35,215 nt of DNA from Clostridia bacterium (GTDB taxonomy: Bacteria > Bacillota > Clostridia > Peptostreptococcales > Acidaminobacteraceae). The position numbers and the translations under genes were made by a program. The stretch spans positions 1-35,215 of the forward strand of contig JAFGTX010000088.1 in assembly GCA_016938815.1 (NCBI GenBank), written 5' to 3'. Below the pieces are notes generated by a model. It searched no databases. It was not told the origin of the DNA and saw only the letters and a list, made by a program, of their open reading frames with translations. This document shows, piece after piece, positions 17,398 to 24,815 of the stretch (positions are counted from its first letter, which is position 1; each line of letters opens with the position of its first letter).

Positions 17398-18090
17398 CTA
17401 TTTGATTTTGTAGCCGACGCCTCTAACCGTTTCAATATACTTTTTGCCGCTGCCTTCTTCAATCTTGCTTCTAAGATGACGTATATGAACATCCACGGTT
17501 CTCGTTTCTCCAAAATAGTCATAACCCCAGATCTCGTCCAGCAAATAGGAGCGCGACAGTACACGACCTTTGTTCAGCGCCAGTATTCTAAGCAGTTCAA
17601 ATTCCTTCAGTGTCAATTCAAATACGATGCCCTCTCTGGACACTTCGTGCTTATCGATATCAATCACCAAATCGTCTACCGTCAAACTGCCTTCCATATC
17701 ACTGCTTTTTGTATTTTGATAGCGTCTTAGAACGACTTTAATACGTGCAAGCAACTCTCTCACACTAAATGGCTTTGTAATGTAATCGTCTGCACCGATC
17801 TCAAGGCCGACAATCTTATCCGTTTCACCAGACTTGGCAGTGAGCATAATAATAGGTATCTCCTTAAGATTCTTATTGTTCTTTACCCGATTGCATATGT
17901 CGATGCCATCCACTTTTGGCAACATGAGATCCAGTAGCACTAAATCTGGCTGCTCATTTTCAATCATCTCCAGACCTTTTTGACCATCCAGCGCATAAGA
18001 CACCTTATAACCGTTGTTCTCCAAGTTGAATTTGATAAGTTCTACAATATGCTCTTCGTCTTCTATAATAAGTATATGACCAATATCCAT
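17398..18090 (-). CDS. phoB: Phosphate-regulon response regulator PhoB/PhoP (OmpR family)
   Basis: This DNA-binding response regulator is activated by PhoR. The receiver domain spans about 3-118 with the acidic pocket Glu10-Asp11, phospho-acceptor Asp54 in LVLLDLMLP, Thr84 and Lys106 in ITKPF. A winged-helix domain (about 130-230) ends with the recognition region RTVDVHIRHLRSKI and the terminal wing VRGVGYKI. I chose the ATG at 18090 (230 residues), because AGGAGG at 18102-18097 has 6-nt spacing to it. A start at 18117 would lie almost at the predicted transcription start and would include the ribosome site. The promoter carries hexamer repeats this protein would be expected to bind, implying autoregulation. 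Confidence 0.93.
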   Translation of the reverse strand: MDIGHILIIEDEEHIVELIKFNLENNGYKVSYALDGQKGLEMIENEQPDLVLLDLMLPKVDGIDICNRVKNNKNLKEIPIIMLTAKSGETDKIVGLEIGADDYITKPFSVRELLARIKVVLRRYQNTKSSDMEGSLTVDDLVIDIDKHEVSREGIVFELTLKEFELLRILALNKGRVLSRSYLLDEIWGYDYFGETRTVDVHIRHLRSKIEEGSGKKYIETVRGVGYKIK

Positions 18091-18125
18091 CATGACCCTC
18101 CTAAATATAATTTCCAATTATCCAT

Positions 18126-18216
18126 AGTATAGCCTTCTATTGTTAATTCTGAGTTAACTGCATGTACTCTATGTTAACTTTTCTTTAAAGACAGTTTAAT
18201 TCCTCTTATTTATTGT
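18126..18216. promoter_or_regulatory. Divergent phoB / antiporter promoter region with a six-site 11-bp Pho lattice
   Basis: Hexamers begin at 18141, 18152, 18163, 18174, 18185 and 18196, every one 11 bp from the next. Read on minus (toward phoB) they are TTAACA, TTAACT and AGTACA. Read on plus (toward the antiporter) they are TGTACT (the shared 18163 site), TTAACT, TTAAAG and TTAATT. The -10 boxes sit symmetrically: TATACT on minus (18131-18126) and TATTGT on plus (18211-18216), each beginning 15 bp beyond the outermost hexamer. Confidence 0.75.
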
Positions 18217-18251
18217 GTTAATATTAGCTTAGATTATTAAGGAGGCATAAC

Positions 18252-19634
18252 ATGTCCATCACAACGATTCCTACAAAACACTTATTTTACATGATTCTCT
18301 TACTCATCGTCAGTATTACTTTTGCCTTTATTGTAAACTTACCCATCTATATCGGTATTTTAGCAAGTATTTGCTATATTTTCTTTATTGCAAAAAAATA
18401 CGGTTATGAAACGATGGCCCTATTGTATTTAATCCGAAGCAGTTTTAAAACCGTAAAGACTGTTTTGTTTATGTTAATTTTAATTGCCGCCATACTACCT
18501 TTGTGGATGGTTTCTGGCACCTTGCCAACCTTGATTTACTATAGTTTCATTCACCTATCTTCATTAAATGTACCTTTAGCCGCTTTCGCCATCAGCACTC
18601 TGTTGTCTCTGATGCTGGGTACCTTTATCGGCACATTGAGCATTGTCGGTCCACTCTTCATGAGTCTCGCCATGGGGCTTAACATACCACCAGCACTCAT
18701 GGCCAGCGCCCTCATATCCGGTTCTGCCGTTGGAGATAGACTGTCACCTATTTCATCCAATTTTCATTTGATCTGTGCCTCATGCGGTTCGGAAATCAAT
18801 AAGACCATCGTTGCGACTATTAAAACAAATCTACCGGCTCTCATCATCACATTCACCTTCTATGCACTGTCAGGACAGCACTATCAACTGGATGTCTCAG
18901 GTTATAGCAATATTGCATCTGTCCTATCACTCTTAGAGAGTCATTTCCAGATTCACTTCGCAATGATTCTACCCATGTTCTTACTTCTTATGTTAATTCT
19001 AAGCAAAAAATTACCGATTGTTGCCTCATTTTTAGTGACCTTCTTTTGCAGCATCGGTTTTTACATATTTGTAGGTCTAGATATCACCGCATTACCCTCA
19101 CTGATTCTAAGTGGCTACCATCCCGATCTGCCAGACTTAAGTCAACTCATCAGCGGCAGTGGTATTGCCTCGATGATTGCAGTACCCATCATCATCCTAT
19201 GTTCTGCGTATTTGAATGATTTGTTGAAGCATACGCATTTGATGTCTCAGGCTCTGGATCGTCTTTCAAGTGGTCCAATGACCCTGAAAAAGCTGTATTT
19301 AAAAACAGAGTTTCTGAGCATTCTGGTGACCATCATTTCCTGTAACCAATCTTTGACAGCAATCATTACAGGCCAGCACTTCCAAAAACAATTTGATGAC
19401 TTTTCCATCAACCGAAGTCAGCTCGCTCGAGTCATCGCCGACACCGGTTCACTGGTCATCACCGTCATTCCTTGGAACTTAAATGCCCTAGTTGCCAGCT
19501 CCATCACAGGTGTTCTTTCAATCCATTATATCCCATATATGGTCTATGTCTATGTTTTGCTGCTGATTACAACGCTGGTCTCTCTTCTATCGAAAGGCAG
19601 CACTGCACCAATTGCCGAAAAAACAGCGCTTTAA
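18252..19634 (+). CDS. Na+/H+ antiporter, NhaC family
   Basis: A 460-residue integral membrane protein with about 11-12 hydrophobic helices. The family motif GDRLSPISS (161-169) corresponds to the GD-x-SP-S motif of NhaC transporters. The long helix MLGTFIGTLSIVGPLFM and the C-terminal IPWNLNALVASSITGV (an equivalent of the NhaC PWN motif) agree. NhaC members exchange Na+ for H+, and some (MleN type) exchange malate and lactate; the substrate here cannot be read. AAGGAGGC precedes the ATG at 18252. The promoter overlaps the phoB regulatory region. The next gene follows after 9 bp and is probably cotranscribed. Confidence 0.85.
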   Translation: MSITTIPTKHLFYMILLLIVSITFAFIVNLPIYIGILASICYIFFIAKKYGYETMALLYLIRSSFKTVKTVLFMLILIAAILPLWMVSGTLPTLIYYSFIHLSSLNVPLAAFAISTLLSLMLGTFIGTLSIVGPLFMSLAMGLNIPPALMASALISGSAVGDRLSPISSNFHLICASCGSEINKTIVATIKTNLPALIITFTFYALSGQHYQLDVSGYSNIASVLSLLESHFQIHFAMILPMFLLLMLILSKKLPIVASFLVTFFCSIGFYIFVGLDITALPSLILSGYHPDLPDLSQLISGSGIASMIAVPIIILCSAYLNDLLKHTHLMSQALDRLSSGPMTLKKLYLKTEFLSILVTIISCNQSLTAIITGQHFQKQFDDFSINRSQLARVIADTGSLVITVIPWNLNALVASSITGVLSIHYIPYMVYVYVLLLITTLVSLLSKGSTAPIAEKTAL

Positions 19635-19643
19635 GGAGCTTTC

Positions 19644-20825
19644 ATGATTAAGAAACATTATAAAAACGTCAAAACAATAAAGAAGAATACGCAGCTCATG
19701 GATTACTATTTCATGGGAAAATATCACTTTTCACCTTATATGGCCTGCGAACATGGCTGTATCTATTGTGACGGTCGCGCGGAAAAATATTACGTCGAAG
19801 GTGATTTTGAAAAGGATATTGTCATTCGGCGTAACCTGCCGGATCTATTGGCTCAAAAATTGCCCAGCTATCGTGAAAAGGGCACCTTTTTAATCGGCTC
19901 CGGCATCAGCGACCCCTACCAACCCATCGAAGCAGAGGAAGGCCTTATGCGTGCTTGCCTCTCTCATTTATCTGAAACGGATTTTTCCGTCTCCATCATG
20001 ACCAAATCGACACTCGCTCTGAGGGATCTTGATTTACTGGATACCATCAACCAGCGTTCCCGTTGTTTGCTCATGGTATCACTGGTTTTCCCAACGGATG
20101 AATATCGGCAAATATTTGAGCCTAGAGCCAGCACTGTCGAAGCGCGTCTTGAAATGATCAAACAATTCAAAGCACGTGGCATTCCGGTATGCGTACTAGC
20201 CATGCCACTACTACCAGGAATTTCAGACGATATGGCTTCCGTCAATCTGCTCTTTGACAAATTGAAGGCCTTGAAAGTAGATGTGGTCATGCCCGGTGGT
20301 TTGACCCTGCGTCCCGGAAAGCAAAAAGACTATTTTTTAGACACTATTGAAAGTCATTTCCCAGAATTGCTCAGCACTTATCAAAAAATATATAAGGGCA
20401 ACTATCCCTCTGGGAGCCCTGAAAACTGGTACGTCGGCAAAACCATGCCGGCAATCTATGAAGCGCTTACTCAAAGAGAGATACCAACATTTGTACCACA
20501 CTATGTCTACAAAAATGCTTATCCGAAATATGATGAGCTCTTCATTTTACTCAAACACATGAAAAAGCTTTATCAGTATAGAGATGTTTCTATAGAACCC
20601 TTAAAAAGAGCTGACTCCGCCTATAGGAAATGGTATACAACGCACAAGGCAGTCTTCAATCGTAAACGTAGCATGACCCAAGAAGCGCTTGAACAAGAAC
20701 TATGGTACGCGCTAAATGATCCTTTATCCTCTGTGCTTAGCGGCAATCCCAAACTAACCAACTTTATGAAAAACGCCGTCTTCGATGCAGGAATCTTTAA
20801 CTACACCACATTGAAATTGGAATGA
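19644..20825 (+). CDS. Radical SAM protein related to spore photoproduct lyase (SplB-like)
   Basis: This 393-residue protein has an N-terminal radical SAM cluster motif, ACEHGCIYCDGR, with Cys35, Cys39 and Cys42 (CX3CX2C) expected to hold a 4Fe-4S cluster. The following GSGISDPYQPIEAEEGLMRA and SIMTKSTLALRDLDLL match the SplB-like radical SAM group (COG1533). True spore photoproduct lyases repair UV lesions in spore DNA; most relatives, including this shorter-context form, have no proven substrate. No extra auxiliary-cluster cysteine motif is evident. AAGGAGC lies before the ATG. It follows the NhaC antiporter by 9 bp and ends at a terminator, so the two form an operon. I would not assign it to DNA repair without testing. 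Confidence 0.8.
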   Translation: MIKKHYKNVKTIKKNTQLMDYYFMGKYHFSPYMACEHGCIYCDGRAEKYYVEGDFEKDIVIRRNLPDLLAQKLPSYREKGTFLIGSGISDPYQPIEAEEGLMRACLSHLSETDFSVSIMTKSTLALRDLDLLDTINQRSRCLLMVSLVFPTDEYRQIFEPRASTVEARLEMIKQFKARGIPVCVLAMPLLPGISDDMASVNLLFDKLKALKVDVVMPGGLTLRPGKQKDYFLDTIESHFPELLSTYQKIYKGNYPSGSPENWYVGKTMPAIYEALTQREIPTFVPHYVYKNAYPKYDELFILLKHMKKLYQYRDVSIEPLKRADSAYRKWYTTHKAVFNRKRSMTQEALEQELWYALNDPLSSVLSGNPKLTNFMKNAVFDAGIFNYTTLKLE

Positions 20826-20834
20826 CCTAGAAAT

Positions 20835-20866
20835 AAAAAAGGGAACGTGACTATTTTCACGTTCCC
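20835..20866. terminator. Bidirectional terminator between the radical SAM gene and degV
   Basis: A perfect 10-bp stem (20841-20850 with 20857-20866) closes a 6-nt loop. On minus it is followed by TTTTTTATTT and ends the ECF-DUF1893-degV transcript; on plus a TCTATATTTT tail gives a weaker terminator for the antiporter operon. Confidence 0.85.
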
Positions 20867-20879
20867 TCTATATTTTAAA

Positions 20880-21716
20880 TTAATAAGACACAACCACGCC
20901 GCCGTCGTAGGCATATACCGAAGCAATTCCGCGTGTTGGCGCCACAATAATTTCTTTGAAATTATAGGTTTCTGCAATTTTCTTTTTGAGTTCCTCTGCA
21001 CGTTCAGGGCAATTACAGTGGGAAATACCACATCGGAGTTGACTCAAGTCACGATTTGTTTTTCCAATCTCCTCTACCAGCTTGTTCAGAGATTTTTTCA
21101 TACCGCGGTTGACTTGAATTTTCACAATCTCACCCTTTTTATTTGCACCCATCAAGGGTTTGATGGAAAGCAGATTGGCGATTAGGCCTTCTGTATTGCT
21201 AATACGTCCTGCCCGTATCAAGTTTTCCAAAGATTCCAAAACAAACATTGTTTTTTGTTCCATAATATAAGCGTCGATCAACTCTGCTATTTTTTCCGGC
21301 GCTACCTCTTGATCAATCAAGTCTTTAAGCATGTAGGCAATCAATACCTGTGAAGAAGACGCAGCTAAAGAATTACATACGTGAACGTATTTGCAAACCC
21401 CTTCTGATTCAGCCATTTCTTTGGCAATCATCGCACTATTGTATGAGCCACTCAACTGATCGGAAAGTGTCACTACGAAAACTGCATCTGCACCTTTGTA
21501 GAGCTCTAAATAGGCGTTTGGTGAAGGGCACGAAGTTTTTGTTGCCACTTTTGAGGCCTTCATTAATCGTAATAAATTTTTCTGGTCAAAAGACAAATCA
21601 TCCACTACTTCAACATCGCCAACTTGAATTCTCAACGGAGCCAATTCCGCTCCGAATAATTTTAGGGTTTCATCTGGCAAGTCGCAACAGCTATCGACCA
21701 CTATCTTGTACTTCAT
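20880..21716 (-). CDS. DegV family fatty-acid-binding protein
   Basis: DegV proteins bind a fatty acid and, in some Gram-positives, pass it to the FakA kinase as FakB. The 278-residue sequence starts KIVVDSCCDLP, has TSCPSPNAY and TLSDQLSGSYNSA (the phosphate/ligand loop region), and RISNTEGLIANLLSIKPLM, all typical of the family. The length is normal. AGGAGG precedes the ATG at 21716. No fakA gene is nearby. It is the last gene of a group with a DUF1893 protein and an ECF S component, with a 38-bp gap, so it probably shares their transcript. Confidence 0.92.
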   Translation of the reverse strand: MKYKIVVDSCCDLPDETLKLFGAELAPLRIQVGDVEVVDDLSFDQKNLLRLMKASKVATKTSCPSPNAYLELYKGADAVFVVTLSDQLSGSYNSAMIAKEMAESEGVCKYVHVCNSLAASSSQVLIAYMLKDLIDQEVAPEKIAELIDAYIMEQKTMFVLESLENLIRAGRISNTEGLIANLLSIKPLMGANKKGEIVKIQVNRGMKKSLNKLVEEIGKTNRDLSQLRCGISHCNCPERAEELKKKIAETYNFKEIIVAPTRGIASVYAYDGGVVVSY

Positions 21717-21754
21717 AAGTTCCTCCTACCATCCATTCCTACTTGCTTAAATAT

Positions 21755-22183
21755 CTAATTCGACATCGCTTCAAGAAAACCTTTAATTTTCTCAACGAGA
21801 ACCTGTACGTCCGTCACATCCGCAGAAAGTTGCTCTACCGGACAAGAACCTGTTTGTGTACGATTCTTGATATACGGCACTAATTTGTCATACGAATAGG
21901 CCACACCAGCCGCCTCTAACATTTCAATCGCACGTTCCGACAATAATTTTGCATGTAAGGCCTCTATTTTAGCACCCGTCGATAACATGGCCGCCGCTCG
22001 ACCGGTTACACGATCAACAAGCGCCGCACCCGCCAATTCTGCTCTTATGGTCGTAAAGGCTGTATATAAAGGTTTAATACCCTTTTCCTTGCTTTCGAAA
22101 ATCAACTGACCATTTTTTACTATAATGATGGCGCTATCGCGTTCGTCAATCAAACGCTTCGCCAGTTCTATATCACTTATCAT
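21755..22183 (-). CDS. DUF1893 family protein
   Basis: A 142-residue soluble protein that I recognise as DUF1893, a small family with a cytidine-deaminase-like fold (the structural example being a Thermotoga protein). Visible features are IIIVKNGQLIFESKEKGIKP, then TIRAELAGAALVDRVTGRAA, and the conserved-looking TGSCPVE near residues 111-117. The zinc-binding pattern of real deaminases (H/C-A-E with P-C-x-x-C) is absent, so deamination is not supported. AAAGGA precedes the ATG. The gene sits 13 bp after the ECF S-component gene, which argues for a shared job, perhaps salvage of the transported compound. Confidence 0.8.
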   Translation of the reverse strand: MISDIELAKRLIDERDSAIIIVKNGQLIFESKEKGIKPLYTAFTTIRAELAGAALVDRVTGRAAAMLSTGAKIEALHAKLLSERAIEMLEAAGVAYSYDKLVPYIKNRTQTGSCPVEQLSADVTDVQVLVEKIKGFLEAMSN

Positions 22184-22196
22184 ACTTGTAAATCCT

Positions 22197-22706
22197 TTAC
22201 TTTAATATTTTACGCAGTGCTCTGACCACGATTGGAATTAAAATCAGTTGCACCGCGATGCCAGGTAGACCTGTCACAATGCCACCTTTAACAAATAAAA
22301 GGGCATTCATTTTCACACCAAAACCTATGGACAAGACAAATACGACAAGCCCTGCTACTGCACGTCCTATCAGCATCGCTGATAACAACGCAACATAATC
22401 CGATGCCACCCTGCCACGAATCCATGCAACAAAAGCGCCGTAAGTCGCCAGTTCAAACATCATGATGACGCCCATCGGAAATAGAATAGGCATACCCGTC
22501 GTTACGCTACTCAGTAGCGGCGTTACTGCACCAACCACCATAGCCAAGTATGGCGGCAAAAAAAATCCGGCAATCAGCACCGGAATATGCATTGGTAGAA
22601 ATACTGGTCCTAACATATTCACCGTATGAAAAAGAATTGGCAACACAACACCAATTGCGATAAATAATCCGCTCATAATAAGATTTCTTGTTTTAATTCT
22701 TTCCAT
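22197..22706 (-). CDS. ECF transporter S component, substrate unknown
   Basis: This 169-residue, very hydrophobic protein has about five to six membrane helices. The segment GPVFLPMHIPVLIAGFFLPP is characteristic of one group of ECF-type vitamin transporter S components, which capture a substrate and use a shared EcfA-A'-T energy module encoded elsewhere. It lacks the special motifs of BioY or ThiT that I would recognise, so the substrate is open. TAGGAG precedes the ATG at 22706. It is the first gene of the ECF-DUF1893-degV group. No riboswitch is evident in the roughly 50 bp between the preceding terminator and the start. Confidence 0.82.
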   Translation of the reverse strand: MERIKTRNLIMSGLFIAIGVVLPILFHTVNMLGPVFLPMHIPVLIAGFFLPPYLAMVVGAVTPLLSSVTTGMPILFPMGVIMMFELATYGAFVAWIRGRVASDYVALLSAMLIGRAVAGLVVFVLSIGFGVKMNALLFVKGGIVTGLPGIAVQLILIPIVVRALRKILK

Positions 22707-22751
22707 ATTTATTCTCCTAATAAATTATCCAATTCATCTTCTTTTACCCAT

Positions 22752-22805
22752 AAAAATAGACTGCAATCATAAACCACTTATTAAGTATGGATTATGATTG
22801 CAGTC
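22752..22805 (-). terminator. Terminator of the BMP-type ABC transporter operon
   Basis: A perfect 14-bp stem (22759-22772 with 22792-22805) closes a 19-nt loop and is followed on minus by TATTTTTA. It lies 12 bp after the stop codon of the last permease gene. The long loop can pair further inside (CCA/TGG, ACTT/AAGT). Confidence 0.8.
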
Positions 22806-22816
22806 TTGTCAACACT

Positions 22817-23749
22817 TTAACGCTCTTCTCTAAAGTATGACACACTCAACGCCTTAGGTCCTGCAACAAAGTCCTTGCGTACTGAGTTGAAAATCAAAAC
22901 TAAAATGGTTACCAAATAAGGTAACATATCAATCAAGTACTGTGAGATTGAAATATTCAGCTCTTGGAGCCTGAATCCAACAATGTCCAAACCACCAAAA
23001 ACAAACGCGCCTAGGATTGCCCTTGAAGGATGCCACATACTGAAGATAACCAAGGCCACTGCAATCCAACCTCTTCCTGCAGTGACATTCTCCTGCCACG
23101 CCGGAATGTATACCAAGGAAAGGTAAGCACCACCCAATCCACAGAGAGCACTGCCCAGCAGAATATGGGCATATTTGTATCTTGAAACATCAATCCCGTT
23201 TGCATCCGCAGCATAGGGATTCTCTCCAACCGCCTTTGCATTCAGACCCAATCTTGTATATTTGTAATATACGGTCAAAAGAATTGCCGCAATGAATCCT
23301 AAATAGACAAATAAATTCTGATTAAAGAATACATGACCGAAAAAAGGTATTTTATTGAGTATCGGTATACTTAATGGCTTAAAAACATTCGTAAAGGATT
23401 TCGGCAACACCTCACCTACAAGCGACTGTCCAAGGAATCCAGAAATACCCGTCCCTAGAATAGTAATCGCCAGACCCGTAACGACCTGATTCGCACGTAG
23501 CGTCACGGTTAAGAAGGCGTAAATCCATCCACCAATCATAGCTGTAAGCGCCGCGACAATAATCGCTACCAGTGGCGAACCAGAGTGATAACCGGCCATA
23601 AAGCCACCGACAGCACCCATCAACATAAGACCTTCAACCCCTAAATTCAAGTTGCCGACTTTTTCCGTCACGATTTCACCAATCGTTGCAAACAACAGAG
23701 GGGTTCCTGCTTGAACCGCTGCATGCAAGAAAACAATTAAACTAAGCAT
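22817..23749 (-). CDS. ABC transporter permease, BMP/nucleoside type (second permease)
   Basis: A 310-residue permease of the branched-chain/monosaccharide-type family (BPD_transp_2), matching YufQ-like subunits of nucleoside importers. It has about eight to nine hydrophobic helices. Conserved stretches include ATIGEIVTEKVGNLNLGVEG near the N-terminus and GLNAKAVGENPYAADANGID, the loop that contacts the ATPase. I chose the ATG at 23749, preceded by AAAGGAGGGCAAC; a start at 23767 would include this site. It overlaps the end of the first permease gene by 8 nt and is the last gene of the operon. Confidence 0.9.
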   Translation of the reverse strand: MLSLIVFLHAAVQAGTPLLFATIGEIVTEKVGNLNLGVEGLMLMGAVGGFMAGYHSGSPLVAIIVAALTAMIGGWIYAFLTVTLRANQVVTGLAITILGTGISGFLGQSLVGEVLPKSFTNVFKPLSIPILNKIPFFGHVFFNQNLFVYLGFIAAILLTVYYKYTRLGLNAKAVGENPYAADANGIDVSRYKYAHILLGSALCGLGGAYLSLVYIPAWQENVTAGRGWIAVALVIFSMWHPSRAILGAFVFGGLDIVGFRLQELNISISQYLIDMLPYLVTILVLIFNSVRKDFVAGPKALSVSYFREER

Positions 23750-24815
23750 GTTGCCCTCCTTTGGCACTTCTGTCCACTAACGACAGTTTGTATCGAATAA
23801 AAAATTCTGCACTTAAAGCAAAAATAAGAATCATCCCTTGAATGATTTCAGCCGCACTCTGCGGAATCTGAAAAGCGGTCTGAATAAAGGACGCGCCTTG
23901 TGAAAGAATCGCAAATAAGAAAGCAACCAGCGGTACCATCATAGGATTCATGTTTGAAAGCCATGCCACAATGATGGCATCATAACCTATGCCAGATGAT
24001 AATTCAAAAGTCAACGTATTACTCACGGCTGAAGCCTGTATCATGCCGACTAGGCCACAGAGGCCCCCAGATAGAAATACTGCTTTCATAACCGTACGTC
24101 GTACAGTCATCCCTGCGTATTTTGCCGTATTTTCACTTTCACCAATTACGGCAATTTCAAAACCGATCTTGGTGTGGTGGAAGATGACATAGACAACCAC
24201 CGTTGCCAACAACAGAATGATCCAGCCGATGTGAAGACCAAATACTTTTGGCAATATGGCATTATCTGAGAAATTCGGTATTTTAGGAAAACCGAAAGCC
24301 ATCGGGTCTTTCCAAGGACCATATTGTAAATAAATGATATATTTCAATGCAATATAGTTAAGCATGAGGGTGAATACGGTTTCATTTGTCCCAAAACTCA
24401 CTTTGAAAATCGCTGGAATCAAGGACCACAAACCACCCATAATCATCGCACTGATCATCATCAGTAAGAGCAATGCCGTTTTAGGCATATCGCTGAAATT
24501 CAAAGCAAAATAAGTCGCCGCAAAAGCGCCCATCAAAATTTGCCCTTCACCACCAATATTCCAAAATTTCATTTTGAAGGCCAACATGACACCAAGTGCT
24601 GCCAACCCTAGCGGAATCGTATATTTAATCGTTTCGAGAACACGATAGGTCGATCCGAAACATCCATCTAGCATCGCCTTATAAACCATCAGCGGATTAT
24701 GACCAATCGCAACGATCCAACCGGACATGGCCACCAAGCTGACTAAAATGGCAGCAATACGTACCAAGCCCTGATGGGTTCTTTTCATTTCTGCACGTTT
24801 TGATATTCTAAACAT
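23742..24815 (-). CDS. ABC transporter permease, BMP/nucleoside type (first permease)
   Basis: A 357-residue permease resembling YufP-type subunits. The first helix is at about 20-38, followed by the loop GHNPLMVYKAMLDGCFGSTY. Further signatures are AFKMKFWNIGGEGQILMGAF and the ATPase-contact loop GFEIAVIGESENTAKYAGM. There are about nine to ten helices in all. The ATG overlaps the end of the ATPase gene by 8 nt. Together with the other permease, the double ATPase and the BMP lipoprotein it forms a complete importer for a nucleoside or similar ligand. Confidence 0.9.
   Translation of the reverse strand: MFRISKRAEMKRTHQGLVRIAAILVSLVAMSGWIVAIGHNPLMVYKAMLDGCFGSTYRVLETIKYTIPLGLAALGVMLAFKMKFWNIGGEGQILMGAFAATYFALNFSDMPKTALLLLMMISAMIMGGLWSLIPAIFKVSFGTNETVFTLMLNYIALKYIIYLQYGPWKDPMAFGFPKIPNFSDNAILPKVFGLHIGWIILLLATVVVYVIFHHTKIGFEIAVIGESENTAKYAGMTVRRTVMKAVFLSGGLCGLVGMIQASAVSNTLTFELSSGIGYDAIIVAWLSNMNPMMVPLVAFLFAILSQGASFIQTAFQIPQSAAEIIQGMILIFALSAEFFIRYKLSLVDRSAKGGQHA

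Noticed and set aside
21755-22183. DUF1893 protein as an active cytidine deaminase
   Set aside because: The zinc-binding His/Cys-Ala-Glu and Pro-Cys-x-x-Cys motifs are missing.
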